DNA from: Aequorivita sp. CIP111184
GTDB taxonomy: Bacteria; Bacteroidota; Bacteroidia; Flavobacteriales; Flavobacteriaceae
DNA length: 64,000 bases
Reading direction: 5' to 3'
Assembly: GCF_900489465.1 (NCBI RefSeq)
Contig: NZ_UEFQ01000016.1
Span: 1 to 64,000 of the forward strand
Below are positions 33,803-42,603 of this stretch, piece after piece (the stretch's first letter is position 1; each line of letters opens with the position of its first letter). Made by a program: the position numbers and the translations under genes. The notes under the pieces were generated by a model. It made no database searches, was not told the DNA's origin, and worked only from the letters and a program-made list of their open reading frames with translations.

Positions 33803-34684
33803 TTATATTTCAGCTTTTTCAGTTTCAGATGAAGCATCAATCTTTTTTACCAATCCTTGCAAAACATTTCCAGGTCCAACTTCTATAAATTTTGTGGCGC
33901 CATCTTTTATCATATTTTGAATACTCTGTGTCCATTTAACAGGAGCGGTAAGTTGGAAGATGAGGTTTTCTTTAATTTCTGAAGGGTCTGTAACCGCAAA
34001 CGTTGAAACGTTTTGATAGATTGGGCAAGCAGGTTCAGTAAATTGGGTAGCTTCAATTGCAGCTGCCAATTCTTCGCGAGCAGGTTCCATCAATGGACTG
34101 TGGAAGGCACCGCCAACAGGTAAAATTAAAGCTCTTCGCGCCCCCGCTTCTTTTAAACTCTCACAGGCTTTACCCACTGCATTCACATCGCCAGAAATTA
34201 CTAATTGACCGGGACAGTTGTAATTTGCGGCAACCACAATACCAGGTGTATTTGCACAGATTTCTTCAACTAAATGGTCTTCCAGTCCTAAAACTGCAGC
34301 CATTGTTGATGGTGTCAATTCGCAAGCGTGCTGCATTGCCAACGCGCGTTTGTAAACTAACTTCAAGCCGTCACTAAAAGCAAGCGTTCTATTTGCAACC
34401 AGCGCAGAAATTTCGCCTAAGGAATGTCCGGCAACCATATCGGGCTGAAATTTGCTTCCCATCACTTCCGCCAAAATTGTGGAATGAAGAAAAATTGCGG
34501 GTTGGGTAACCTTTGTTTCTTTCAGCTCATCAGCAGTGCCTTCAAACATTATTTTGGTGATATCGAAGCCCAAAATTTCATTGGCTTGTTGGAAAAGTTC
34601 TTTTGCTTTTGAAGAATTATCGTATAGGTCTTTGCCCATTCCGGTGAACTGGGCGCCTTGTCCGGGAAATATATATGCTTTCAT
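33803..34684 (-). CDS. fabD: Malonyl-CoA:ACP transacylase
   Basis: The 293-residue enzyme moves malonyl from CoA to acyl carrier protein for fatty acid synthesis. It has the opening 'AYIFPGQGAQFTGMGKDLYD', the nucleophile elbow 'VAGHSLGEISA' (Ser) and the catalytic His in 'GGAFHSPLMEPA'. Standard length. It is the last gene of a minus-strand run 2TM protein, folA, fructosamine kinase, fabD. Confidence 0.95.
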   Translation of the reverse strand: MKAYIFPGQGAQFTGMGKDLYDNSSKAKELFQQANEILGFDITKIMFEGTADELKETKVTQPAIFLHSTILAEVMGSKFQPDMVAGHSLGEISALVANRTLAFSDGLKLVYKRALAMQHACELTPSTMAAVLGLEDHLVEEICANTPGIVVAANYNCPGQLVISGDVNAVGKACESLKEAGARRALILPVGGAFHSPLMEPAREELAAAIEATQFTEPACPIYQNVSTFAVTDPSEIKENLIFQLTAPVKWTQSIQNMIKDGATKFIEVGPGNVLQGLVKKIDASSETEKAEI

Positions 34685-34720
34685 TTTCTAATTTTTGTAA
34701 AAACAAAAATAGGATTAATT

Positions 34721-35566
34721 CTATAAAAATCGCTTGATAATTCCTTTCACTTGCTGCAAGTAACCACTTCCAAATATATTGAGATGGACTAATAAATAAT
34801 ACAATTGCCAAAGTGGAACACGTTCTTTCCATCCATCAGTTAAAGGAAAAATAGCATTGTAATTTGAAAAAACCTCTTCTGAAAAGCCTCCAAATAATTT
34901 CATCATAGCTAAATCCATTTCGCGTGGGGCAAAAGCTACAGCTGGATCTATTAAAACAGGATTTCCATTTTCTGAAACCATATAATTGCCATTCCAAAGA
35001 TCTCCGTGTATTAACGATGGTGGTTCACTTGGGATTTCCCCCGAAATGTTTTTATAAAATTCCTCTAGATTTTTGAAATTGAAACCGTTTTCCGAAGCCA
35101 TTTTAAACTGTGGGTCTAAACGTTGTGATATGTAAAATTCCGATACTGCACTTCGGTATTCGTTTTTCTGAGGTAGACTACCTATATAGTTATTATGATT
35201 CAGGCCAAATTGTTCACTGGAGGTTTTATGGAGTTTTGCCAAGTTTTCAGCAAATGATTCCCAAAAAATATTCAATTTATTGCCTGGTGAAATATATTCC
35301 AATAGTAAGTAAGAAGATTTTTGAAATTCTCCTTCGGCAATAACATTTGGGATTTTAAAACTATGGGATTGTTTCAGCAATTGCAGCCCTTTAGCTTCAG
35401 CATCAAATATTCTGGGGAATTTTAAGGCATCATTTAATTTTATAACAAAAATTCCTTCGTGACATTTTAAATGATAAACATCATTAATATCTCCGCCCGT
35501 CAGTGATTTGTATTCAAGTAATTGAAGGTTATTTTGGGATGCTATTTGTGATAATAACTGTTTCAA
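34721..35566 (-). CDS. Fructosamine kinase family protein
   Basis: The 281-residue protein has the aminoglycoside-phosphotransferase-like fold of the FN3K family. It shows an ATP-binding N-lobe ('GGDINDVYHLKCHEGIFVIKLN'), 'YLLLEYI' at the hinge, the catalytic loop 'SLIHGDLWNGNYM' and 'VLIDPAVAFAPREMDLAMMKLFGG'. Family members phosphorylate fructosamines or ribulosamines on proteins or small molecules, aiding deglycation. It ends 36 bp before fabD on the same strand. Confidence 0.9.
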   Translation of the reverse strand: MKQLLSQIASQNNLQLLEYKSLTGGDINDVYHLKCHEGIFVIKLNDALKFPRIFDAEAKGLQLLKQSHSFKIPNVIAEGEFQKSSYLLLEYISPGNKLNIFWESFAENLAKLHKTSSEQFGLNHNNYIGSLPQKNEYRSAVSEFYISQRLDPQFKMASENGFNFKNLEEFYKNISGEIPSEPPSLIHGDLWNGNYMVSENGNPVLIDPAVAFAPREMDLAMMKLFGGFSEEVFSNYNAIFPLTDGWKERVPLWQLYYLLVHLNIFGSGYLQQVKGIIKRFL

Positions 35567-35614
35567 AATAAGAAGCAGATTTCAATGGTTTCAATAATAA
35601 ATTAAGTCTTACTA

Positions 35615-36100
35615 TTATTTGCGTACCCAAGTTTGATAATCAAACGAATATGTATGTCTTTCATCTTTTTGATGTTTCAAATCAGAAGTTAGTTGCCATT
35701 CATCAGCTGAAAATTCTGGAAAAAATGTATCGGCCTCTGTAAAACTTCCGTGTACGCGGGTCAGTTCAATTTTATCTGCAACGGGTAATCCCACTTTATA
35801 TATTTCACCTCCGCCAATTATAAAAGGCTGATCATCATCTTTGGCGATTTTTAAAGCTTCCTGCATGTCGTGAACTACTACGGCACCTTCTTTTTTGTAG
35901 CTTTTGTTTCTAGTAATTACAACGTGAATTCTATTTGGTAAAAGCTTTGGAAAAGTTTCAAAAGTCTTTCGTCCCATAATAATATGATGACCCGTGGTGA
36001 GTTGTTTAAAGCGCTTAAAATCATCGGGTAGATGCCAAAGAAGATCATTGTCTTTGCCCAATTCATTGTTTTCGCCAGCAGCGGCAATCATTGTAATCAT
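35615..36100 (-). CDS. folA: Dihydrofolate reductase
   Basis: The 161-residue enzyme reduces dihydrofolate with NADPH. Family marks are 'MIAAAGENNELGKDNDLLWHLPDDFKRFKQLT' (spread over residues 4-35, with Trp and the active-site Asp), 'IIMGRKTFETFPKLLPNRIHVV' and 'FIIGGGEIYKVGLP'. Its ATG overlaps the stop of the upstream 2TM gene by four bases. The partner thymidylate synthase gene lies at 41269-42093. Confidence 0.96.
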   Translation of the reverse strand: MITMIAAAGENNELGKDNDLLWHLPDDFKRFKQLTTGHHIIMGRKTFETFPKLLPNRIHVVITRNKSYKKEGAVVVHDMQEALKIAKDDDQPFIIGGGEIYKVGLPVADKIELTRVHGSFTEADTFFPEFSADEWQLTSDLKHQKDERHTYSFDYQTWVRK

Positions 36101-36534
36101 TCTACGTCTGGAGGTAAAGGGTTGTTCAGTTCGTTTTTTTTTATTTGTTCGGAAGTCTTTGTGGGCAGTTGCAGTTCGGTATCCACTTTATTCTGAAGTT
36201 CTGCCATACGCTCAGCTTGGCGGGCTTTCAGTTTTTCAAGTTGGCGGTCTTCCCACTCTGTGCCCATAAACTTATTCATCACAAAAACGTTGAAAAGATG
36301 TATTAAAAAGATAAATGTCCAAATTAAAATCGCCCAGATAAACCAATCTTTTATAAAGAAATTTTCACCGTAACCCAAAAGAGGATTTATAATAATCAAC
36401 AAAACGGAACCTACCAAAAAAACAATAAAATGGCGCATTAAATTTTTTTTCTGCTTGATGCGATGGCGCGCATACTCATATTGCTCGCGTTGTTCGGAAT
36501 CAATTCTTTCAGTTTTTTTAGTTTTTGAGAACAT
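36097..36534 (-). CDS. 2TM-domain membrane protein
   Basis: The 145-residue protein has a basic N-terminus, two membrane spans (about residues 36-55, 'FIVFLVGSVLLIIINPL', and 66-88, 'FIWAILIWTFIFLIHLFNVF') with a short loop, and a charged cytoplasmic tail ('WEDRQLEKLKARQAERM'). This is the 2TM domain found in Bacteroidota histidine kinases and stand-alone proteins. It overlaps folA by four bases, so they are translated together. Function unknown. Confidence 0.85.
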   Translation of the reverse strand: MFSKTKKTERIDSEQREQYEYARHRIKQKKNLMRHFIVFLVGSVLLIIINPLLGYGENFFIKDWFIWAILIWTFIFLIHLFNVFVMNKFMGTEWEDRQLEKLKARQAERMAELQNKVDTELQLPTKTSEQIKKNELNNPLPPDVE

Positions 36535-36616
36535 AGTTAAGTATTTTCGTTGAAAGTAAACTGAACATTTCAGTGATGTAAAAATACCCTTTTTTCGTCT
36601 TTTAGACTATTCAATT

Positions 36617-37693
36617 ATGGAAGAAATACGCAAACATTTCCCAGCTTTATCATCTTGTACTTACTTAAACACAGCTTCAAACGGAGTGATACCCAAGCCC
36701 GTAGTGGAATGGCGGAGAATACACGATATGGACTTGATGAATCACGCTAGTGTTTTTCGGGACCAGCATAAAAAGCACATTGAACAAATTCGAAAAACGG
36801 TTGCTGATTTTTTTAATGCTTCGAAAGAAGAAATAGCTTTGGTGCCCAATTTTTCGTTTGGAATAAATACCGTTTTAGAAGGACTTCCCAAGGAACAAAA
36901 AATCCTTCTTTTAAAAAACGATTATCCTTCAATACTTTGGCCAGTAGAAATACGCGATTTCAACATCTGCTATGCTGAAATTGATGAACATTTGGAACGA
37001 AATATCGCTGCGGCAGTAGAAAAACATAAACCAGATATATTTATGTTTAGCATTGTTCAATGGTTGAATGGCGTTCAAATTGACTTGGATTTCTTAAAGC
37101 AATTAAAAAGCAATCATCCCAATTTATTGCTTATTGCAGACGGTACCCAATATTTAGGAACCGAGATATTCGATTTTAAAGAAAACGCAATTGATGTTTT
37201 AGGAGCCAGTGCTTATAAATGGCTAACGGCCGGATACGGCAATGGGTTTGTAATGGTGAAAGAAACTGCCCGTGAACGTATTTTTCCAAAGACCTTAGGT
37301 TTTAATAGTGCAGAACGGTTTGAAAGCAAAGCAGAAGAAACAACATTTATGAAGCATTTTGAACCAGGTCATCAAGATACTTTGAATTATGGAAGTTTGG
37401 AGCAAGCATTACTTTTTGCAAAAGGACTGGGAAGGGAAAGATTGTATGATCATATTGTTTCGCTTTCGAGTAAGGCAAAGGAAGGCTTTTCTGAACTTGG
37501 TTTGTTGAATAGTACAACGCTATTGCGGAAGCGACATTCATCTATATTTAATTTGAAAGGAGATGCGGCGTTATTTGAAAAATTGAAAAATAATGGTATT
37601 ATTTGTTCGCCGCGCGGAGGCGGTATTCGGGTGAGTTTCCATTATTATAATACGGAAGAAGAGATTGAGAATTTATTGAAATTATTAAAATAA
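36617..37693 (+). CDS. Class V PLP-dependent aminotransferase
   Basis: The 358-residue enzyme belongs to the class V fold (cysteine desulfurase/kynureninase relatives). The PLP Asp and Lys are visible in 'LLIADGTQYLG' and 'LGASAYKWLTAGYGNGFV'; 'YLNTASNGVIP' opens the domain. It lacks an active-site Cys loop typical of desulfurases, so a different substrate is likely. It stands alone and converges with the DUF427 gene with adjacent stops. Confidence 0.85.
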   Translation: MEEIRKHFPALSSCTYLNTASNGVIPKPVVEWRRIHDMDLMNHASVFRDQHKKHIEQIRKTVADFFNASKEEIALVPNFSFGINTVLEGLPKEQKILLLKNDYPSILWPVEIRDFNICYAEIDEHLERNIAAAVEKHKPDIFMFSIVQWLNGVQIDLDFLKQLKSNHPNLLLIADGTQYLGTEIFDFKENAIDVLGASAYKWLTAGYGNGFVMVKETARERIFPKTLGFNSAERFESKAEETTFMKHFEPGHQDTLNYGSLEQALLFAKGLGRERLYDHIVSLSSKAKEGFSELGLLNSTTLLRKRHSSIFNLKGDAALFEKLKNNGIICSPRGGGIRVSFHYYNTEEEIENLLKLLK

Positions 37694-37975
37694 TTACTCT
37701 TTTACTTCCACACCTTTCCAAAAAGCCACGTGATTTTTAATCGCATCGGCCGCTGGTTTTGGATTAGGGTAATACCAAGCTGCGTCTTTGTTTTGTTTTC
37801 CATCAACTTCAATTGTAAAATAGGAAGCCTCCCCTTTCCACGGGCAGTGGGTGTGCGTATTGCTAGGTTTGAAAAATTCTTTTTTTATTGCATCGGAGGG
37901 AAAGTAATGATTGTTTTCAATTTTTACGGTTTCCTTTGTTTCTGCAATTGTTTTGTTGTTCCAAATAGCTTTCAT
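37694..37975 (-). CDS. DUF427 family protein
   Basis: The 93-residue protein matches DUF427: 'AIWNNKTIAETKETVKIENNHYFP', the 'THCPWKGEASYFTIEVDG' motif and 'AAWYYPNPKPAADAIKNHVAFWKGVEV'. Compact beta-rich fold with a putative ligand pocket; the reaction is unknown. Single gene. Confidence 0.92.
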   Translation of the reverse strand: MKAIWNNKTIAETKETVKIENNHYFPSDAIKKEFFKPSNTHTHCPWKGEASYFTIEVDGKQNKDAAWYYPNPKPAADAIKNHVAFWKGVEVKE

Positions 37976-38053
37976 GGTTGATTTTAAGTGTTTAAAAATA
38001 GGATGGTTAAGATAATTTGCTTGGGCATCCAGGATCCGTAAAAATAGCGCGTT

Positions 38054-39025
38054 TTAGGCTTTTCTGAAAACGTAATTTTTATAATATCCTTTATCGTCCG
38101 CGAAGAAGGTTTCAATTTCTAGACCAGCTTCTTCTGCTAGCCAACTAACAATTTTGTCGTCATATTTTTGTGAAATTTCTGTGTGTATTGTTTCCCACTG
38201 ATCAAAATTCAATTTAAGTTGAAGCTTTTCAATTGTCACTTTCATTTCTTTTGTAGCAACTAAAAAGCTTTTTGCCGTTCCGGTTTCTGGATCATAGACT
38301 TCCCAATGCTTGAAGTTTTCAATTTCAAAATTTCCGTCGAATTCTCTGTTAATTCGCGTTAGGATATTTTTGTTGAAAGCTTCGGTAATTCCACTTTCAT
38401 CATTATAAGCTTCAAGGATGGTTTGAGGATTTTTCTTTTGATCAAAGCCCATAAAGAGTAAATCATCGGGAAGCATTGTATCTTTCAGTTTTGTGAGAAA
38501 ATCAATAGCTTTTGGATGTGGAAGGTTGCCGATGTTACTTCCCAAAACCATAATTACTTTTTTCCGTTTGTTGAAACCTTTCAACCTTTCCAAAACTTCA
38601 AAATATTCGCCTACTTCAGCATCTACGTTTAGTGTGGGCATTTCTTGCGCTAAGTTATTGGAAAGCAACTCCACGGCATTTTCGCTGATATCAATAGGTT
38701 TATAGACAAAGTTGAAATCGTTCTCGTCCATATATTTTAAAAGCACCTTTGTTTTTTTACCATCGCCAGCTCCCAATTCTATAAGGTCTAAGCCATTTTT
38801 TCTATCTCGAATTAATTCCCCAATCACGGAAGTATTATTTAAAATTATTTCAAATTCACAGCCTGTCAGGTAATAGCTGGGCATATCCATAATATCCTGA
38901 AAAAGCTTATCGCCCTTTTTATCGTAAAAATATTTTGAGGAAAGATATTTTGGAAAGCTGGTAAGGCCTTCGGTTACTTCTTTTTTGAACATAGTGTTCT
39001 GCTGCGGTTTTATTTTTGTTGTCAT
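38054..39025 (-). CDS. egtD: L-histidine N-alpha-methyltransferase (ergothioneine)
   Basis: The 323-residue SAM enzyme trimethylates histidine to hercynine, the first step of ergothioneine synthesis. SAM-binding 'DLIELGAGDGKKTKVLLKYM' and the family segments 'YYLTGCEFEIILNN', 'VMVLGSNIGNLPHP' and 'DDLLFMGFDQKKNP' are present. It lies 16 bp after egtB on the same strand, giving a two-gene pathway cluster. Confidence 0.93.
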   Translation of the reverse strand: MTTKIKPQQNTMFKKEVTEGLTSFPKYLSSKYFYDKKGDKLFQDIMDMPSYYLTGCEFEIILNNTSVIGELIRDRKNGLDLIELGAGDGKKTKVLLKYMDENDFNFVYKPIDISENAVELLSNNLAQEMPTLNVDAEVGEYFEVLERLKGFNKRKKVIMVLGSNIGNLPHPKAIDFLTKLKDTMLPDDLLFMGFDQKKNPQTILEAYNDESGITEAFNKNILTRINREFDGNFEIENFKHWEVYDPETGTAKSFLVATKEMKVTIEKLQLKLNFDQWETIHTEISQKYDDKIVSWLAEEAGLEIETFFADDKGYYKNYVFRKA

Positions 39026-39041
39026 AGAAATATAGTCGTGT

Positions 39042-40205
39042 TTATTTTGCCAACCTTAAACCAGTAAACTGCCACCTTGAATTGGTTTGAAAAAAATTGC
39101 GATATGTTGCTCGTGTGTGTTTATTTGATGTTGCTACAGAACCGCCACGAAGCACTTTTTGGTTTACCATAAATTTGCCGTTGTACTCCCCAATTGCGCC
39201 AGGAGCTTTGGCATAGCCAGGGTACGGTAAATAAGCACTTTCGGTCCATTCCCATCGGCTGCCCCATTTAAAATTGTGCTGTGCTGCTTCCCATTCAAAC
39301 TCGGTGGGAAGACGGCAATTTTTCCATTGGGCAAAAGCAAAAGCTTCAAAATAGGAAATGTGTGAAACGGGCGCTTCCAAATTTATTTTTTGAAGTCCTT
39401 TCATTGTATATTGGTGCCAATCTCCATCAATATTGTGCCAATACATAGGTGAAGCAATATTGTTTTTCTGCACCCAGTCCCAACCTTCAGCGTGCCAAAG
39501 GTTAAAATCTTTGTAACCATTTGCATTTATAAATTCGAGGTATTCATTATTGGTAATGAGTTTGTTAGATATTTTATAATCTTGAAGATACACCTTGTGG
39601 CGACCCAGTTCATTATCGTAACAGAACTCTTCTTCATTATTATAACCTATTTCATAGATGCCTTCCTCCGTTTCAATCCAATCCTGTTGAAAATTTTGGA
39701 TTGGGTTTTCTGAAAATGAATCGCTGTATTTTGGGAGTAAGGGGTTATTGCCGAGAATGTATTTAATATCTGTAGTAAGAAGTTCTTGATGTTGTTTTTC
39801 GTGATGGATCCCTATTAAAAGCAGTTCCTCAATTTCCATTGAAATTTCTTCGGAAAGGAATTCCTTCATTTCGTGTGTAACATAATGGCGATAATCATAA
39901 ACCTTTGCTACACTTGGTCGGGAAAGGTTTCCTCTGTCATTTCTAATTACGCGCTTGCCCACATTTTCATAGTAACTATTAAAAACAAAAGCGAAGTCTT
40001 CGTGAAACAAACGGTAGTTGGGTTTATGAGGCTTTAATATAAATTCTTCAAAAAACCAAGTGGTGTGGCCAAGGTGCCATTTTGGAGGTGAAACATCTAC
40101 AATAGGCTGAACAACGTAGTCTTCAATTTCCAAAGGTTTGCAAATATTTTCGGTATGTTGGCGAGTTTCGAGAAAGAAGGAAGCTAGTGTATCGGTTGCA
40201 ATCAT
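39042..40205 (-). CDS. egtB: Ergothioneine sulfoxide synthase
   Basis: The enzyme (387 residues from the ATG at 40205) is a non-haem iron protein joining a thiol donor to hercynine with oxygen. It has an N-terminal DinB-like domain with the iron ligands in 'KWHLGHTTWFFEEF' and 'GIHHEKQHQELL', and a C-terminal FGE/sulfatase-modifying domain ('LPTEFEWEAAQHNFKWG', 'EWTESAYLPYPGY', 'VLRGGSVAT', 'RWQFTGLRLAK'). A GTG at 40232 adds nine residues and is less likely. The thiol donor (cysteine or gamma-glutamylcysteine) cannot be told by eye. No egtE lyase is nearby. Confidence 0.92.
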   Translation of the reverse strand: MIATDTLASFFLETRQHTENICKPLEIEDYVVQPIVDVSPPKWHLGHTTWFFEEFILKPHKPNYRLFHEDFAFVFNSYYENVGKRVIRNDRGNLSRPSVAKVYDYRHYVTHEMKEFLSEEISMEIEELLLIGIHHEKQHQELLTTDIKYILGNNPLLPKYSDSFSENPIQNFQQDWIETEEGIYEIGYNNEEEFCYDNELGRHKVYLQDYKISNKLITNNEYLEFINANGYKDFNLWHAEGWDWVQKNNIASPMYWHNIDGDWHQYTMKGLQKINLEAPVSHISYFEAFAFAQWKNCRLPTEFEWEAAQHNFKWGSRWEWTESAYLPYPGYAKAPGAIGEYNGKFMVNQKVLRGGSVATSNKHTRATYRNFFQTNSRWQFTGLRLAK

Positions 40206-40313
40206 AAAAAAAAGCGCCGCATTTTTTTTCACGACACTTTAAATATAAAAATTAAAATTGTTCAATACTATTTAACAGACGTTAAACAGTTGTTAAACTA
40301 GTTTCTATCAACG

Positions 40314-40829
40314 TTAGGATTTTCTTTTATTTTTTCTGACATTAATCTTTTTGGGAGGCTCTATTTTGAAAATAATTGGCAGCGAATATAAAACTCCAAC
40401 CGCCTCACCCCTTTGTTTCCCTGGTTTCATTTGAGGAAGATTGCTAACCACTCGGACTGCCTCTTTTTCAATTTCAGGATATTCTGCACGTGCGCGTACA
40501 CCTACAACTTTTCCTTGTTTGTCAATTTTAAATTGAACTGCCGTTCTATAGGTATTTGGAGGTAAATTCAGTGCTTCAATTTTTTTCATTCTAAAATTGC
40601 TGTTGATAAACTCAGAAATTTTTGTTGACATGCAGTCTCTAAGTTCTGTATTACTGTTTCCTTCACAACCAGGATAAACAGGGACATTCTCAATTACTGC
40701 GTAGGGTATATCTTCTTTTGCAATTTCAGATTCTGAAACTTCGGTCACACCTCCTTCCTGAGCAAAAGCTGAAAAAGAAAAAATGATGGCTGTGAATATT
40801 AAGAATTTATTCAGCATATTATTTCTCAT
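40314..40829 (-). CDS. Secreted protein with TonB C-terminal-like domain
   Basis: The 171-residue product has a signal peptide (ending 'SAFAQ'), then 'PVYPGCEGNSNTELRDCMSTKISEFI' and a TonB C-terminal-like domain ('VQFKIDKQGKVVGVRARA ... IEKEAVRVVSNLPQMKPGKQRGEAV'). It lacks the TonB N-terminal membrane anchor, so it is a free periplasmic form with two Cys near the start. It directly follows a paralog in tandem. Role unknown. Confidence 0.8.
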   Translation of the reverse strand: MRNNMLNKFLIFTAIIFSFSAFAQEGGVTEVSESEIAKEDIPYAVIENVPVYPGCEGNSNTELRDCMSTKISEFINSNFRMKKIEALNLPPNTYRTAVQFKIDKQGKVVGVRARAEYPEIEKEAVRVVSNLPQMKPGKQRGEAVGVLYSLPIIFKIEPPKKINVRKNKRKS

Positions 40830-41249
40830 TTAAAAACTAAATGGAACTGCCATTTTGATTGCTCTCGGTTTTCCGCCCATCATTCCGGGTTTTGCCATTT
40901 TTGGGATTGCCAGAATGTTTCTTTTTGCTTCATCCTGCAATTCCTTTGTTCCGCCTGAAACGCTATTTACTTCAACCAATCCTTTTTCATTGATGGTAAA
41001 ATTTACAATAACCTTTATTTTTTCTTTTTTCTGGTAACCTTCGGGAAATTTAAAGTTTTTTGAAATATGTGTAGCTAGTTTTTGATTGAAACAAGCGTCT
41101 CTTTTTGCAGCGTCACCAGATTCGCAGCCAGGCCAAATGGGAGCGATTTCTTTTAAGGTTACTGTATTTTTATTGACATTGCCCCATTCTTCTTGGGCAA
41201 AAATTGTAGTTGAAAAAAGAATGCAGATTACAAAAAGTAGGTTTTTCAT
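40830..41249 (-). CDS. Secreted protein with TonB C-terminal-like domain (paralog)
   Basis: From the ATG at 41249 the protein has 139 residues: signal peptide ('LLFVICILFSTTIFAQ'), 'PIWPGCESGDAAKRDACFNQKLATHI', and a TonB C-terminal-like domain ('VNFTINEKGLVEVNSVSGG ... MGGKPRAIKMAVPFSF'). A TTG-started upstream extension overlapping thyA has no signal-peptide logic and is rejected. The paired Cys pattern matches the tandem gene at 40314. Adjacent to thyA by 19 bp. Confidence 0.8.
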   Translation of the reverse strand: MKNLLFVICILFSTTIFAQEEWGNVNKNTVTLKEIAPIWPGCESGDAAKRDACFNQKLATHISKNFKFPEGYQKKEKIKVIVNFTINEKGLVEVNSVSGGTKELQDEAKRNILAIPKMAKPGMMGGKPRAIKMAVPFSF

Positions 41250-41268
41250 TGGGACATATAGGTTAAAA

Positions 41269-42093
41269 TTAAATAGCAACAGCACCTTTGATGTGTGCAT
41301 GTGGGTTATAGTCAACCAGTGTAAAATCATCAAAAGTGAAGCCAAATATATCTTTTACATCTGGATTGAGCAACATTTTTGGTAATGGACGCGGTTCACG
41401 TGAAAGCTGAAGTTCTACTTGTTCAAAATGATTACTGTAAATATGGGCATCGCCAAAGGTATGAACAAAATCGCCAGGCTGGTATCCACAAACCTGAGCA
41501 ACCATCATTGTCAATAATGCGTATGAAGCAATATTAAAAGGAACGCCCAAGAATATATCTGCACTTCTTTGATAGAGTTGGCAGGATAATTTTCCGTCCG
41601 CAACATAAAATTGAAAAAAAGCATGGCAGGGCGGAAGCGCCGCTTTTCCATTCGCCACATTTTCGGAAAATGGTTTTGAAGTATTTGGCATCACACTTGG
41701 GTTCCAAGCGCTAACAAGCATTCGGCGGCTGTCTGGATTTGTTTTAAGTGTTTGTATTATTTCTGAAATCTGATCAATTTCCTCACTGTTCCAATTTCTC
41801 CATTGATGCCCATATACGGGGCCAAGATCGCCATTCTCATCTGCCCATTCGTTCCAAATACGCACGCCGTTTTCCTGAAGGTATTTTATGTTTGTGTCCC
41901 CATTCAAAAACCATAAAAGTTCATAAATTATGGATTTTAAGTGAAGTTTTTTGGTAGTTACCATTGGGAAACCTTCGCTAAGATCAAAACGCATTTGGTA
42001 GCCAAAAACGCTTTTGGTGCCCGTGCCTGTTCGGTCCTTCTTTTCGGTGCCATGTTCAATAACGTGTTTTAGTAGGTCGTGGTATTGTTTCAT
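41269..42093 (-). CDS. thyA: Thymidylate synthase
   Basis: The 274-residue enzyme makes dTMP from dUMP with methylene-tetrahydrofolate. It shows '[19 protein letters not shown]', '[15 protein letters not shown]', '[11 protein letters not shown]', '[12 protein letters not shown]', the active-site '[12 protein letters not shown]' (Cys) and '[22 protein letters not shown]'. It complements folA in the same window. Confidence 0.97.
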   Translation of the reverse strand: MKQYHDLLKHVIEHGTEKKDRTGTGTKSVFGYQMRFDLSEGFPMVTTKKLHLKSIIYELLWFLNGDTNIKYLQENGVRIWNEWADENGDLGPVYGHQWRNWNSEEIDQISEIIQTLKTNPDSRRMLVSAWNPSVMPNTSKPFSENVANGKAALPPCHAFFQFYVADGKLSCQLYQRSADIFLGVPFNIASYALLTMMVAQVCGYQPGDFVHTFGDAHIYSNHFEQVELQLSREPRPLPKMLLNPDVKDIFGFTFDDFTLVDYNPHAHIKGAVAI

Positions 42094-42211
42094 TTTAAGG
42101 TAATCTAAATTGTTGGCTTAAAAATACTAATAGCGAAGTTGATGCTCAAATTATTTAAGAATTGCTTTTAAATAAGTTATTAACGATTTAACATTTATTT
42201 TAGAAATTGTT

Positions 42212-42219
42212 TATTTTTG
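42212..42219 (+). promoter_or_regulatory. TAnnTTTG box upstream of the 121-residue gene
   Basis: TATTTTTG matches the -7 consensus and ends 18 bp before the ATG. No clear -33 TTG. Confidence 0.45.
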
Positions 42220-42237
42220 TCAGATATTCGTTAAACA

Positions 42238-42603
42238 ATGAAAAAAACGTATAACACTCCACATGGTCCTATGGATTGCTATGAAAACTATTTGGTATTT
42301 CATTTGTCTTCTGATGGAATAACCGGGGAAGCAGCAAAAGAGATTCTTTCATTTGCTGGAGCTCATTATAAGAATAAAAAATATGTTTTTATTGCCAGTC
42401 GCAAATTCGCCTCGCCTATTTCACCAGCTGCTTATAGAGCCATAAATCCAAAATATATGGTTGGACTTGCCATTGTTTCCGGAAGTGATGTCGTTAAAGA
42501 AGAAGCGTACAATGAGCAGGGCCTCTTTAAAGGAGCCTTTAGTTATTTTAAAACAATAGCTGAAGCTGAAGATTGGGCAAATACTGTCGTTCGAAAATCT
42601 TAG
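42238..42603 (+). CDS. Small cytoplasmic protein, possible STAS/SpoIIAA-like fold
   Basis: The 121-residue protein has no signal or membrane segment. The alternation of strands and helices ('NYLVFHLSSDGITGEAAKEIL', 'KKYVFIASRKF', 'MVGLAIVSGSDVV', 'AFSYFKTIAEAEDWA') resembles SpoIIAA/STAS-like domains of Bacteroidota. The overall pattern is the only evidence. Its stop overlaps the stop of the transporter gene on the other strand. Confidence 0.65.
   Translation: MKKTYNTPHGPMDCYENYLVFHLSSDGITGEAAKEILSFAGAHYKNKKYVFIASRKFASPISPAAYRAINPKYMVGLAIVSGSDVVKEEAYNEQGLFKGAFSYFKTIAEAEDWANTVVRKS

Noticed and set aside
40830-41345. Longer start for the TonB-like protein (TTG at 41345)
   Set aside because: It overlaps thyA and hides the signal peptide that begins at the ATG at 41249.
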